Numbered from the stretch's first letter, positions 8,626 through 17,654 are shown. The stretch: 64,000 nucleotides of DNA from an uncultured Opitutales bacterium (GCA_944389885.1 CALXNZ010000012.1:1-64000), one strand, 5' to 3'. Notes: generated from the letters alone by a model not told the origin. Program-made: numbers and translations.

Positions 8626-9021
8626 ATGTCTGACGACGCCAATAATATCCCGCCCCAGAAACCCGAACTCCCCGAGGCTCCCGCAGCTTCGGAATTTCAA
8701 AAAGTCGAACTTCCCGAAGCCCCTAAGAAAGCGGAGCTTCCCGAAAATCCTTCGGCGCCTTCTGCCGGGATTCCCAAGGCGTCCTTCGATTTACCCAAGG
8801 CGAACTTCGAGCTTCCCAAGGCGTCTGCGCCCAATTTGGCCCCGCGCGTGAATATTCCCGCGCCTTCGGCGGCTCCGCGGGTTCGCGCGCCTTCGCCTGT
8901 GGTGTCTCCGCGCTCCGTACCAGCCGCGTCCGAAAAGCCCAATGTGCTTTCCCTTGCGATAGATGTTATTGCGGCGGCGGTGGCAATCGCATTTTCTGTG
9001 ATGATTGTCATTGATAAATAA
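8626..9021 (+). CDS. small proline/alanine-rich protein with C-terminal membrane anchor
   Basis: I do not recognise this 131-residue protein. Residues 8-105 are disordered and built from imperfect repeats of the type ELPEAPKKA and F(D/E)LPKA, then Pro/Ala/Val-rich sequence. The last ~25 residues (LAIDVIAAAVAIAFSVMIV) form one transmembrane helix with a very short tail, so the repeat region should face the cytoplasm if it inserts as a tail anchor. The start is ATG 8626 with TAAGGA upstream; a longer frame from 8569 lacks a site. It lies 37 bp before trxA on the same strand. Confidence 0.7.
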   Translation: MSDDANNIPPQKPELPEAPAASEFQKVELPEAPKKAELPENPSAPSAGIPKASFDLPKANFELPKASAPNLAPRVNIPAPSAAPRVRAPSPVVSPRSVPAASEKPNVLSLAIDVIAAAVAIAFSVMIVIDK

Positions 9022-9058
9022 AATGTTTTTCCGATAAGAACTTTGAACAGTAAAAAAT

Positions 9059-9379
9059 ATGTCAGATAAAGTTCTCCATTTAAATTCGTCAAATTTTGAC
9101 TCTACGGTATCTTCGTCGAAACTGACGCTTGTAGATTTCTGGGCTCCGTGGTGCGGACCTTGCAGAATGCTTGGCCCGACTATTGACGCCCTCGCCGAGG
9201 CGGTCGGCGACAAGGCATCGATATGCAAGCTCAACGTAGATGAGGAGCCGGGAATCGCCCAGAAATATGGGGTAAATATGATACCCACTATAATCTTCTT
9301 TAAGAAGGGCGAACGCATAGGAATGAGCGGAACGGCTACAAAAGACGCCCTATTGGCAAAAATAGAGCAGATGCTTTAG
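9059..9379 (+). CDS. trxA: thioredoxin
   Basis: This 106-residue cytoplasmic disulfide reductase has the redox motif WCGPC in LVDFWAPWCGPCRMLGP. The conserved cis-proline loop is in GVNMIPTIIFFKKGE. Length and motif spacing match standard thioredoxin, with no export signal. No SD sequence is visible before the ATG. It follows the proline-rich membrane protein gene and is closed by an intrinsic terminator. Confidence 0.95.
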   Translation: MSDKVLHLNSSNFDSTVSSSKLTLVDFWAPWCGPCRMLGPTIDALAEAVGDKASICKLNVDEEPGIAQKYGVNMIPTIIFFKKGERIGMSGTATKDALLAKIEQML

Positions 9380-9431
9380 AGCCCGCGTTAGGGTGCCGTC
9401 GTTTCAGTTTGCAAACCATAATATAATCGTT

Positions 9432-9467
9432 AACGGGGAAATAAAAACTTCCCCGTTTTGTTTTTTT
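9432..9467 (+). terminator. intrinsic terminator after trxA
   Basis: The stem AACGGGGAA/TTCCCCGTT has an 8-nt loop and is followed by TTGTTTTTTT. Confidence 0.8.
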
Positions 9468-9562
9468 AACTCAATAATATGCAAGCAGCGATAGCCGTTT
9501 GAGACCTAAAAAGCTTGATTGGACAACGGAGTTCTGGCATAAGAAAAAAATTTGTTTAAAAG

Positions 9563-10537
9563 ATGAGCAGCACCAGAAAAGTAGAAAGTCAAAAAAATCT
9601 TCAAGAATGGAGTCCTGTGGCCCGCTATGAGAACGATTTTAAAGTGAGCGGGGCGTACAGAGCCGAGTTGCCGGATATCCAGAATGCCGACAAGTCCTCC
9701 ATATTAGGGGCAAATGTACCGATAATGCAGGTGGGCATGCACAATTTCAGGCTTCCCCTAAAATTTCTTTGCAAAGATTGTAGCGTTAGGGAGCTTGAGG
9801 CGTCAGTGACGGCTACGGTGTCATTGGCGGCCGACTGCAAGGGAATAAATATGTCCCGCATAATGAGAGTGTTCTACGAGTTCTCCGACAGGGTGTTTAC
9901 CCCGTCCCTGCTCGAGGAAATACTTGCCCATACAAAGGAGGAATTAAAAACTTCCCGGGCCCGCCTTAGGATAGATTTTGACTATCCGATAATTCAAGAG
10001 AGCCTCCGCAGCGGACATAAAGCTTGGCAGTATTATAAATGCTCTTACGAGGGAACGATGGACGATTTGGATATTTTTAGGAAATTTATCCATTTCGATT
10101 TTGTGTATTCGTCGGCGTGCCCGTGTTCCGCGGAACTCTCCGAGCATGCCCGAAAGACGCGCGGGATATATTGCGTTCCCCACTCGCAGAGAAGCAAGGC
10201 GCGCATATTGGCGGAGCTGGAAAAGGACGCCCATGTGAGCGTGGAGGATATGCACGCCATGTGCCTGAGAGCCCTCCGTACCGAAACTCAAGCAATGGTT
10301 CGCAGAGAGGACGAACAGGCCTTCGCCGAACTTAACGGCGCCCACATGAAATTTATAGAGGACGCAGCCCGCCTGCTTTATGAGGAATTTGATAAGAATA
10401 GGGACATAAAGGATTTTGAAATAGCGTGCATTCATCTTGAAAGCCTGCATTCCCACGATGCAGTAAGCGTTATTTGCAAAGGGAAACCCGGTGGATTCGC
10501 GGCAAATTTCTCCGATTTTGGAGATTTAGTGTGTTAG
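9563..10537 (+). CDS. folE2: GTP cyclohydrolase FolE2 (type IB)
   Basis: The 324-residue protein matches the GCYH-IB family, which converts GTP to 7,8-dihydroneopterin for folate and other pterin or 7-deazapurine products. Typical segments are [13 protein letters not shown] near residue 90, the cysteine-containing [18 protein letters not shown], and [11 protein letters not shown]. FolE2 enzymes work with various divalent metals and often replace zinc-dependent FolE under zinc limitation; whether that applies here is not visible. It is a single-gene unit between the trxA terminator and the pseudopilin genes. Confidence 0.93.
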   Translation: MSSTRKVESQKNLQEWSPVARYENDFKVSGAYRAELPDIQNADKSSILGANVPIMQVGMHNFRLPLKFLCKDCSVRELEASVTATVSLAADCKGINMSRIMRVFYEFSDRVFTPSLLEEILAHTKEELKTSRARLRIDFDYPIIQESLRSGHKAWQYYKCSYEGTMDDLDIFRKFIHFDFVYSSACPCSAELSEHARKTRGIYCVPHSQRSKARILAELEKDAHVSVEDMHAMCLRALRTETQAMVRREDEQAFAELNGAHMKFIEDAARLLYEEFDKNRDIKDFEIACIHLESLHSHDAVSVICKGKPGGFAANFSDFGDLVC

Positions 10538-10656
10538 CCGTTATTTTTAGCTTAGTTCGCAACAGTATCTACTCGGAAGGAATGATGTTGTGTAAATTTA
10601 TTATTTCTTTCAATCGCAGTGTCTTGAGGCAAAGAATAATGTTTGTGTAAAAATCT

Positions 10657-10685
10657 TTGACAAGACGCCTGCGTTCATATAGGGT
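10657..10685 (+). promoter_or_regulatory. candidate promoter of the pseudopilin cassette
   Basis: A perfect -35 TTGACA (10657-10662) is followed after 17 bp by TAGGGT (10680-10685), which keeps the three most conserved -10 bases. Only about 9 bp separate it from the first ATG at 10695, so the first message would be nearly leaderless. Confidence 0.4.
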
Positions 10686-10694
10686 ATTGTCCAG

Positions 10695-11357
10695 ATGAAT
10701 TCAAATGCCCCCCTTATTTTTAAGAAGGCTCGCGGAGCCTTTACCCTAATCGAGATTCTCATAGTGATGAGTCTGATAGTGTTGCTTTTTGGCATCACAA
10801 GCCAGCTGATTACAAGTGTCGGACAGTCGCAGGGAAGGTCGAGAGCCAGAGCAGATCTGGAGCTGATAGCCTCCGGACTCGAAGCGTTTTCCGGAAAATA
10901 CGGGGGGTATCCCCGACTCAGTTGCGCGGCCAATGAAAAATTCGGAGCAGGCGAAATCTATAAGTGCCTTACCGGTAAAATGGCTATGAAATATGAGGGC
11001 GGTCAAATAGTAATGTACGAATTGAGCTTTCAAAGCACGCCGTTTGTGGATTCCACAAAACTTATGCTCGGAGATCCCAGCGACGAATATTTGACAGATG
11101 TAGACCCAGAAAAAAGCGGAGTGTATTTCGTTGATCCTTGGAGAAATCCTTATCTTTACTTCTACGATACTTCCACAACGCAAACCACTATAAATTCATC
11201 GTGGCGTTCCGCCACTTTTATCCTTTTGAGCAAAGGTCCCGACGGTAAGGAAGCCGATGTGCTATCTATGTATTCGACAGGTATAATTCCCGATTATCTC
11301 GACTATACCGGCAAACAGGAAAATGTAGACAATATAATACAGGGTAGGGACGAATAA
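10695..11357 (+). CDS. pseudopilin with class III prepilin signal (GspG-like)
   Basis: The 220-residue protein starts with a short basic leader and the prepilin peptidase site RGAFTLIEILIVMSLIVLL, cleaved before Phe with Glu at +5. The rest resembles a GspG/minor-pilin globular domain, with a periodic YGGYPRLS-type region and a C-terminal half rich in Asp/Tyr (YLTDVDPEKSGVYFVDPW). It is first of five consecutive pseudopilins transcribed rightward. It probably belongs to a type II secretion or type IV pilus-like envelope machine. Confidence 0.85.
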   Translation: MNSNAPLIFKKARGAFTLIEILIVMSLIVLLFGITSQLITSVGQSQGRSRARADLELIASGLEAFSGKYGGYPRLSCAANEKFGAGEIYKCLTGKMAMKYEGGQIVMYELSFQSTPFVDSTKLMLGDPSDEYLTDVDPEKSGVYFVDPWRNPYLYFYDTSTTQTTINSSWRSATFILLSKGPDGKEADVLSMYSTGIIPDYLDYTGKQENVDNIIQGRDE

Positions 11358-11404
11358 TTTATACAGATTTTTAATTAATAACATTTAAACAATAGGAAAA
11401 TAAA

Positions 11405-12034
11405 ATGAAAACAAACCAGAAAAAGGGATTTACGCTCGTAGAGCTGATGATAGTAATAACAATAATAGGTGTTCTTGTGGCTCTATTGACGCCTATGGTG
11501 CAGAGCGCCCAACGCAGCGCATTAAAGACAACAACAAAAGTATTGCTGACGGATATGTGCACCGCTCTTGAACGCTATAGAGATGAATACGGCTATTTCC
11601 CCTCCTTCCTGACCGCCCGCGAACGTACGAATCTCGACGACGGCAGCTATTCTGAGAACATGGTTAAAACTTTGACCGGAGCAGATCCGACGGGGTCGCA
11701 GCTTTCGCCGTCCGACAGGAGGGAATTTAACCGCAAAGCGCGCCGCTTTATGGAATTTACCCAAGATAATCTTGTTCAGAAGGGCGGCAACAAGTGGAAG
11801 ATTGTGGACAGCTTTGGCAATCCTAATATATATTTTTGCGTTGACGGAGATGGGGACGGATTTATAAAACAAGGCTTTCCGACAGTCACCGACGGCATAA
11901 ATTCTGCCGATTTGCGCGAGCTTGTTCCAAACCAGCAAACAGGCCTGCGCGCCAGGGCGATAGCGTTTACGCTCAAAAAAGACTCAAAGTCGGCAGCCGC
12001 CGACTTTAGTTCGGAAGACGTATTCAGCTGGTAA
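11405..12034 (+). CDS. pseudopilin (GspG-like)
   Basis: This 209-residue protein has the cleavage site KKGFTLVELMIVITIIGVL followed by an amphipathic helix and ERYRDEYGYFPS, a GspG-like feature. FCVDGDGDGFI could be a calcium-binding loop like that found in GspG-type major pseudopilins. The start follows an A-rich leader ending in ATAGGAAAATAAA. It is 47 bp after the first pseudopilin and 19 bp before the third. Confidence 0.88.
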   Translation: MKTNQKKGFTLVELMIVITIIGVLVALLTPMVQSAQRSALKTTTKVLLTDMCTALERYRDEYGYFPSFLTARERTNLDDGSYSENMVKTLTGADPTGSQLSPSDRREFNRKARRFMEFTQDNLVQKGGNKWKIVDSFGNPNIYFCVDGDGDGFIKQGFPTVTDGINSADLRELVPNQQTGLRARAIAFTLKKDSKSAAADFSSEDVFSW

Positions 12035-12053
12035 ACGTCAATAAATATCAATT

Positions 12054-12755
12054 ATGAAAGGCAAATCAGGATTTACTCTCATAGAGATGCTCGTGGTTTT
12101 GGGCATCATTGGATTGTTGTCGGTGGGTATAAGCATGTTGCAAAACTCAGATCCCGAACAGGCAATCTATTCCGCGCAGCGCTCTTTGATGACATCGTTC
12201 TACGAAGCCAGGCTTGCGGCGATAACCCGTCAAACAGACGTTCGCGTGATAATCTATAAAGGTCCTGACGAGACTCGCAAGCTTCGGCAGGTCGGGATAA
12301 TATATCGCGTAAAGAACGAAGACGGCCTCGATTTGGGATGGGTTGCTTTGAACAGCGGTTTTATAATGCCCCGAAATACGTTCTTTGTTCCGTCGGCGTC
12401 CGATTTTTCGAGTTTTGTCAAGGTGGGCAAGAACGTGTCGGCAAGCGAAGTATTTAAAAGCACTTTCAACAATGTTTATTCCGGAGCCTACAATATAGTA
12501 GGTATGGACACTTTTCCGAGCGTGACTCCAATTACCGTTTCGGAAGGGAACGGCGACTGGTTTGCATACCAGTTTTCATCGGACGGTATGTCCCTCAATC
12601 CCGGGGCGCAAGTCATGTTGGCGATGGGACACCTCGATGCCGACGATTATTATGTAATAGAAAATCCCTATAGCCAACTCGGATTTGTGATTCGGCGCAT
12701 AGGCAATACCGTGGCCTTCTCGGGCTACGATGTTATGGAGCAAACCCTTAAATGA
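12054..12755 (+). CDS. pseudopilin (GspH-like minor subunit)
   Basis: The 233-residue protein has the class III signal KSGFTLIEMLVVLGIIGLL and then SLMTSFYEARLAAITRQTDVR, the pattern of GspH/FimT-type minor pilins. It starts 19 bp after the second pseudopilin and stops 9 bp before the next ATG, so the cassette is translated as a unit. A role at the tip or base of a short pseudopilus is the usual family function; the exact machine is not known. Confidence 0.82.
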   Translation: MKGKSGFTLIEMLVVLGIIGLLSVGISMLQNSDPEQAIYSAQRSLMTSFYEARLAAITRQTDVRVIIYKGPDETRKLRQVGIIYRVKNEDGLDLGWVALNSGFIMPRNTFFVPSASDFSSFVKVGKNVSASEVFKSTFNNVYSGAYNIVGMDTFPSVTPITVSEGNGDWFAYQFSSDGMSLNPGAQVMLAMGHLDADDYYVIENPYSQLGFVIRRIGNTVAFSGYDVMEQTLK

Positions 12756-12764
12756 TTGCTTAAA

Positions 12765-13388
12765 ATGAAATCTTTAAAGGAAAATAAAAGAGCGTTTACG
12801 CTCATAGAGGTAATGCTTGCGGTAGGTGTCATAGCGGTGACTCTTACGGCAATGATAGGGCTTCTCGCCGCGATTACTTCAAACGTAAACCAAATACGCT
12901 ATCAGACAAAGTCCGTTGCGCTGTTGGCGAATTTGGAAACACTCCTAAAAATGAAGAGCTTTGATACGGTTTATAAATGGGTTGCGAATGCGGGAGAACC
13001 GTATGTCATTTATTTTTGGGACGAATATCAAAATCCCGAAGACGTTGACAATTCAAGCTTGGTGACATTGTGTTCCGAAATGAACGGAATGACGCCGTCC
13101 AATCCTCCGACGCAGGAGCATATTGAGAACTCCGAAGGGGAAGTGTACAGGGTTTTCCTGTCTTTGTATCAGGCCGGGCTCAAAGGCCAGAAGACAAGGA
13201 TAAACGACGAAACCGAATATAGCGGAGGTTCGCTCGACGGAGAATCTACCAGCTATGCGCTCTCTTATCTGCCAATGAAAGTACAGATAATGGTCGATCC
13301 CCGCGACGACGTCATAAACGGTACGGGCGACGAAATTATAAACGAGCAGCGTCGCGTTTACGAAGACATAATCGTGAAAATGAGATAA
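12765..13388 (+). CDS. pseudopilin (GspI-like minor subunit)
   Basis: The 207-residue protein carries the class III signal KRAFTLIEVMLAVGVIAVT with Glu at +5 and a GspI-like N-terminal helix. Its C-terminal half is not recognisable. The start is ATG 12765, preferred to a TTG at 12756 that touches the previous stop. It is separated from the GspJ-like gene by 2 bp, which implies translational coupling. Confidence 0.8.
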   Translation: MKSLKENKRAFTLIEVMLAVGVIAVTLTAMIGLLAAITSNVNQIRYQTKSVALLANLETLLKMKSFDTVYKWVANAGEPYVIYFWDEYQNPEDVDNSSLVTLCSEMNGMTPSNPPTQEHIENSEGEVYRVFLSLYQAGLKGQKTRINDETEYSGGSLDGESTSYALSYLPMKVQIMVDPRDDVINGTGDEIINEQRRVYEDIIVKMR

Positions 13389-13390
13389 CG

Positions 13391-14509
13391 ATGAAATTTA
13401 AAAATAAAAAGGGATTCACGCTTGTCGAAATAATGGCCGCGACTGCCATTATGACGATAATAGTGTTAATAGTTCTCTCGATAACTTCGCAGGTCTTGAA
13501 TACATGGAATCGCGCCAGCGGACAATTGCAGACCTACTTTGAGGCCAATAATCTCGCTTCCGTCATACAGGAGGATCTTGAGAGCATGAAAATCAAGAAG
13601 GACGGCAGGGCGTGGCTCGAGGTTCGCTATCCTGAGAATGTCGGGCTTATGACGGGAACGGAATATTTGGACTCGCTTCCAATGCGCCCGCCGGAAATAA
13701 TGTTCTACGCCCCAACTTTGTTGCGTCCCCGTTATACGAGGGAACATATGTCGGACGCAATATCCGACAATCCGTCGGGGATTGTGTCTATACCCGGAAG
13801 TATATGTGCCATAAAATATCAAGTTTCCCTAAAAAGCCCGTTCATGCTTGCAGCGGCGAGCAATGCTGAAAATGAGACGCAATACGATGCGTTCTACGGT
13901 TTCTATAGAGCCGTAATAGATCCGAAATCTACGGCGACTGAAGGTATGGGCATGATGTTGCAGGGATATTCTTCTTCAATGGATTCGGAGGATTTTCTGT
14001 ACGCGCTATCGACAAATCTTTGGGAGAAAACTTGTACTGTTATAGACGAATCCGGAGAGTATCAACCGGGAGCTAATCTTAAGACTTGGGCTTTGGCGCC
14101 GGAAAATATGCTGGTGATGAACGTTGTCGATTTTCGTATAACCTTCGGTGTTATGTATCCCAACGAAGAAGCCGAAGGAGATCCCGAGGCGGAGCCATAC
14201 AAACTTGCTTACATTCCGCCGGGCGTCGGTTTTACAGTGGGGCCGCGCATACTGTTTCACGACCAGGGGAAATATGCGTACGAGTATAGTGACGGCGGCG
14301 GAACGACCCCTGTTGACCCTCGCCTGCTGGAAAACGGGTTTCTCTCGTTTGCGGAAATTTCGATGACCATAATATCGGAAAAAGGCGCGAAAGAGATGAA
14401 GGCCTTAATGAAGAATTCGACTTTAAGTCAGGAAAAATTTAAGGAATTGATTCTTGAATACGGGAATACGATAACCCGTCGCATACAATTCCTCGCGGAG
14501 CCGATGTAA
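13391..14509 (+). CDS. large pseudopilin (GspJ-like minor subunit)
   Basis: This 372-residue protein is long for a pseudopilin. It starts with the class III signal KKGFTLVEIMAATAIMTII, followed by WNRASGQLQTYFEANN as in GspJ-type subunits. The ~300-residue globular part is otherwise unfamiliar. Four- to five-gene sets of such proteins (the Verru_Chthon cassette families) are known from Verrucomicrobiota; I infer a relationship from order and size, not from alignment. Confidence 0.8.
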   Translation: MKFKNKKGFTLVEIMAATAIMTIIVLIVLSITSQVLNTWNRASGQLQTYFEANNLASVIQEDLESMKIKKDGRAWLEVRYPENVGLMTGTEYLDSLPMRPPEIMFYAPTLLRPRYTREHMSDAISDNPSGIVSIPGSICAIKYQVSLKSPFMLAAASNAENETQYDAFYGFYRAVIDPKSTATEGMGMMLQGYSSSMDSEDFLYALSTNLWEKTCTVIDESGEYQPGANLKTWALAPENMLVMNVVDFRITFGVMYPNEEAEGDPEAEPYKLAYIPPGVGFTVGPRILFHDQGKYAYEYSDGGGTTPVDPRLLENGFLSFAEISMTIISEKGAKEMKALMKNSTLSQEKFKELILEYGNTITRRIQFLAEPM

Positions 14510-14510
14510 T

Positions 14511-14978
14511 ATGGATTTAAGCGGAGAGCAAACCGATGCCGTAAGGCAATGGATAAGGAGCGGAGCTGGTATTTCGGAAGTGCAAAAGCGTTTGGCTTCA
14601 GATTTTGGGATATCCATGACCTATATGGACGTTAGATTCCTGATAGATGACTTGGGGGAGGATTTAAAAGAGCCTGCTTCCCCGCAGCCAGAAAAGGCCC
14701 TTGCGGAGAATTCAGAGCCTGAAGAAAATCCTGGAGCGTTGCCAGATTCGGAAAATGCTGCCGGGGAGGTTAAAGTCAGCGTGAGCCCCATACAGCGCCC
14801 GGATTGCCTGGCATTCGGCGATGTAGTGTTTTCAGACGGCTCTAAAGCCGAATGGTTTTTGGACAGGGCGGGGCAGCTTGGCCTCAAGCAGGAAGACAAA
14901 TCCAAACCGATTCCGGAGGGGGATATACCTGTATTTCAGCAAAAACTTCAGGAGGAAATACGCAAACTTTTCGGGTAG
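14511..14978 (+). CDS. uncharacterised 155-residue protein at the end of the pseudopilin cassette
   Basis: I do not recognise the family. Residues 1-50 are helical and look like a small helix-turn-helix or effector-binding unit (AVRQWIRSGAGISEVQKRLA). A Glu/Pro-rich linker follows at about 55-90, then a compact C-terminal part containing FGDVVFSDGSKAEWFLDRAG. It starts 1 bp after the GspJ-like stop, so it is coupled to the cassette. There is no signal peptide or membrane segment. Confidence 0.65.
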   Translation: MDLSGEQTDAVRQWIRSGAGISEVQKRLASDFGISMTYMDVRFLIDDLGEDLKEPASPQPEKALAENSEPEENPGALPDSENAAGEVKVSVSPIQRPDCLAFGDVVFSDGSKAEWFLDRAGQLGLKQEDKSKPIPEGDIPVFQQKLQEEIRKLFG

Positions 14979-15089
14979 GGCATAAATTTTCAGTCGCGCT
15001 TTCTGGTTTTGCGCAAGCATTTTAAAAAATGCTGGACAAGAGGTATGCAATGTGTTTTTTTCACAGCTTAATTTATTTTTTTCAACGAT

Positions 15090-15332
15090 ATGGCAAATAT
15101 TAAATCATCAAAGAAGGACACGCGCAGAACGAAAACTCGTACCGCGAGAAATAAGACCATTCGCAGTCGTATCAAGACTTTGGCAAAGAAGGTGGATACA
15201 GCCGCCGACAAAGATTCGGCGAGCGCTTTGGCTTCGGCTGTCGACAAGGCGGTTAAGAGCGGCGTTGTGCACCCGAATAAAGCGGCTCGCATAAAGAGCA
15301 AGCTTGCTAAAAAAGTCTTTGCAAAAGCATAA
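15090..15332 (+). CDS. rpsT: 30S ribosomal protein S20
   Basis: The 80-residue basic protein begins MANIKSSKKDTRRTKTRTAR and is rich in Lys/Arg/Ala helices. Length and composition match S20, which binds 16S rRNA early in 30S assembly. No SD sequence is present; the upstream region is T-rich. It is followed by a strong terminator and appears to be monocistronic. Confidence 0.95.
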   Translation: MANIKSSKKDTRRTKTRTARNKTIRSRIKTLAKKVDTAADKDSASALASAVDKAVKSGVVHPNKAARIKSKLAKKVFAKA

Positions 15333-15369
15333 TATAAAACTATGACGCCGTATTCGGCGTCGTTTAGAC

Positions 15370-15401
15370 GGCGCGTTCCCGTAGGGCGCGCCATTTTTTT
15401 T
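15370..15401 (+). terminator. intrinsic terminator after rpsT
   Basis: GGCGCG pairs with CGCGCC, with an inner CCC/GGG pairing, followed by ATTTTTTTT. An additional small hairpin (ACGCCG...CGGCGT) lies just upstream. Confidence 0.8.
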
Positions 15402-15480
15402 GGGGAATCGTGCCGCTTTTGCCTCGCATATTGGGCGGATTTTATTTAATCAGAAAAATTCCGAATTTAACTTGATAGAA

Positions 15481-15918
15481 ATGAGTTCGTTGCAACAGGC
15501 AAAAATAGAAGAGGTGGCGCCGTCTCCATACGGATATGCGGTTTTTGTCTCTGCGGGAGGGAAGGTGTTCGTGATATATGTGGAACGCTCGCGCGGAGCG
15601 GCTCTACTGGCGGCCTTTCGCGGTGAAAAATCCGAACGCCCGCTCACGCATGAGTTCATAGTGCAGATCCTCGACGGATTTGGGGCAAATCTTCTTTCAA
15701 CTACAATTTACCACGAGGATTCCGGCACTTTTTTTACGAGAATGACGCTCTCTATGCGCAACGAGGTCGCGAGTAAGATTCTTGAGATAGACGGAAGGCC
15801 GAGCGATACTTTGGCGTTGGCAATGCGCACAGGCACTCCGGTTTACGTCTCCAAAGACGTGTTGGATAAAGTGGCCGATATGTCGGAAGCTTTGCGCAAA
15901 ATTAGGGGCGCGCAATAG
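15481..15918 (+). CDS. bifunctional nuclease (BFN/DUF151) family protein
   Basis: The 145-residue protein has the BFN-domain hallmark DGRPSDTLALAMRTGTPVYV near its C-terminus. Members bind or cleave nucleic acids in plants and occur widely in bacteria with unclear roles. The start is ATG 15481; a longer frame would begin inside the rpsT terminator. It is followed after 3 bp by dus and then trmH, which suggests a link to RNA metabolism, though only by neighbourhood. Confidence 0.82.
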   Translation: MSSLQQAKIEEVAPSPYGYAVFVSAGGKVFVIYVERSRGAALLAAFRGEKSERPLTHEFIVQILDGFGANLLSTTIYHEDSGTFFTRMTLSMRNEVASKILEIDGRPSDTLALAMRTGTPVYVSKDVLDKVADMSEALRKIRGAQ

Positions 15919-15921
15919 GCT

Positions 15922-16965
15922 ATGAGAAAAACGCCCTTCAAAATCCCGTCGAAGGCGTTGTTCCTTGCGCCCATGCAGGATGTCACCGATTTGCGATTCA
16001 TGCAGGCTGTGAATGCGATATCCTCGCCCGACTTTTATTGCGCGGAGTATTTTCGCATACACGAATCTTTTGAGCTTGATAGGCGCACAATGGAGGCTGT
16101 GAATTCGCAGGTTTTATCGGCGCCCGTCGTGGCTCAATTTATAGGGGGAGATGAGTCGGATATCGCAAAAGCCGCATTGGAATTGTCGAAGAGGGCACCG
16201 CGCCTCTTGTATTTGGATTTGAACATAGGGTGTCCGGTGGCAAAGATATACCGAAAGAACGCCGGAGGTGGATTGTTGCGCTTCCCGGAGAAAATAAAGT
16301 GCATAGTTAGGGTGTTGCGGGATAACTGGGAAGGCGTTTTAAGCGTAAAGATGCGGGCGGGTTTTGCGGAGTTTTCCGAATTTGAGCACCTGTTTGAATC
16401 GGTGATGGAAACGCCTCCGGACTACATAACCATTCATGCGAGGACGGTCGCCCAGCTTTACAGGGGCAAGCCTGACTATTCCATAATAAAGAGGGGCGTG
16501 GAGTTGTCCGGCGGGGTTCCAGTCGTCGCCAACGGCGACATTTCCAGCGCGCGGAAGGCTGTCGAGGTTTTTAATGAGACGGGCTGCGCAGGGGTGATGA
16601 TAGGCCGTCCGGCGGTGCGCAATCCGTGGATATTCAGGCAGATTCGCGAGTTCTTAAATGGTGAAGAGGTGTTCAATCCGCTGCTTTCCGACGTCAGGGC
16701 TTACGTTCAAAATCTTGCGGACAATATTATCTGCGGCGGAGGAAAGATTCTGCACGCGGATTCCCGCCTCAAGAAATATCTGAACTTTGTGGCGTTGGGA
16801 GTGGATCCTGAAGGAAAGTTTTTGCGGGAGATGAGACTTGCCCGCGGAATGGATTCTCTGCTCAGAGTATGCGACAAACATCTTTTGGATAATGGAAATG
16901 CGGAAAAGAAATTTTCTCTCGACGCGTATGAGGGAATCTGCGCGCGTCCAAACTGCGAATTATGA
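15922..16965 (+). CDS. dus: tRNA-dihydrouridine synthase
   Basis: This 347-residue FMN enzyme reduces specific uridines in tRNA. It shows LAPMQDVTDLRFM at the start, the catalytic-cysteine segment LDLNIGCPVAKIYRKNAGGG, VKMRAG, ITIHARTVAQLYRG (histidine of the active site), and ANGDISS with GVMIGRPAVRNPW for FMN phosphate binding. The subfamily (DusA/B/C) is not certain. Its stop overlaps the trmH start by 4 nt. Confidence 0.93.
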   Translation: MRKTPFKIPSKALFLAPMQDVTDLRFMQAVNAISSPDFYCAEYFRIHESFELDRRTMEAVNSQVLSAPVVAQFIGGDESDIAKAALELSKRAPRLLYLDLNIGCPVAKIYRKNAGGGLLRFPEKIKCIVRVLRDNWEGVLSVKMRAGFAEFSEFEHLFESVMETPPDYITIHARTVAQLYRGKPDYSIIKRGVELSGGVPVVANGDISSARKAVEVFNETGCAGVMIGRPAVRNPWIFRQIREFLNGEEVFNPLLSDVRAYVQNLADNIICGGGKILHADSRLKKYLNFVALGVDPEGKFLREMRLARGMDSLLRVCDKHLLDNGNAEKKFSLDAYEGICARPNCEL

Positions 16966-17645
16966 ATTCGGCAAAGGCACAGATAGAGTCGCTCGCGGCT
17001 GAGATAACCCCTGAAAGATATTCCAAATTACTCAGGGCTTTGGCAAACAGAACCCGTAAAATTTGCGTCGTTCTGGAGGACGTGTTTCAGTCGCACAATG
17101 CGGCGGCAGTTCTGCGAAATTGCGACGCTTTCGGAATTCAGGATATATGGTTTATTGAAAACAAATATAAAGTAAAAATAAGCGACAACGTGGATATGGG
17201 AGTCTCAAAATGGCAGACTATCCATAAGTTTACGAGCTCTTCGGCGATTTTTTGCCGGAGCGGAATGCCTAAGCCAAAAGTCCCGCAGCCGTTTGAGTCC
17301 GAAAATTCCAGAAATGCGCTGCTCGAAATAAAAAAGCGCGGTTATGCCCTTGTAGCGTCGGTCATAGATTCTTCGGCAGTATCTTTGGATTCTATTCCGG
17401 TGGACAGGCCTCTCGCCCTGATGATAGGCACGGAGCTAAGCGGCCTGAGCCCCACGGCTCTTGAATTGGCGGACTTTAAATTTACCGTGCCAATGCTCGG
17501 CTTTGCGCAAAGCTTTAATCTTTCAGTGTTTAGCGCCCTTTGCCTTTCAAACCTATGTCGTAGAATGAGGGAGCTTGGAGATTCGTGGAAACTCTCGGAA
17601 CAGGAAAGAGAAGACATTCTTTTGTCTTGGTTGTCCAAGGCTTGA
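16962..17645 (+). CDS. trmH: tRNA/rRNA 2'-O-methyltransferase, SpoU/TrmH family
   Basis: The 227-residue protein has the three SPOUT trefoil-knot motifs: HNAAAVLRNCDAFG, LALMIGTELSGLS and VPMLGFAQSFNLSV. The N-terminal extension and C-terminal helix resemble TrmH, which methylates G18 of tRNA, but a related rRNA or tRNA target cannot be excluded. It is translationally coupled to dus through an ATGA overlap. It converges with dprA with only 9 bp between stops. Confidence 0.87.
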   Translation: MNSAKAQIESLAAEITPERYSKLLRALANRTRKICVVLEDVFQSHNAAAVLRNCDAFGIQDIWFIENKYKVKISDNVDMGVSKWQTIHKFTSSSAIFCRSGMPKPKVPQPFESENSRNALLEIKKRGYALVASVIDSSAVSLDSIPVDRPLALMIGTELSGLSPTALELADFKFTVPMLGFAQSFNLSVFSALCLSNLCRRMRELGDSWKLSEQEREDILLSWLSKA

Positions 17646-17654
17646 TTATCTGAA

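Noticed and set aside
9468-9562. Possible riboswitch upstream of folE2
   Set aside because: The 95-bp region shows no conserved aptamer core that I can recognise, so no claim is made.
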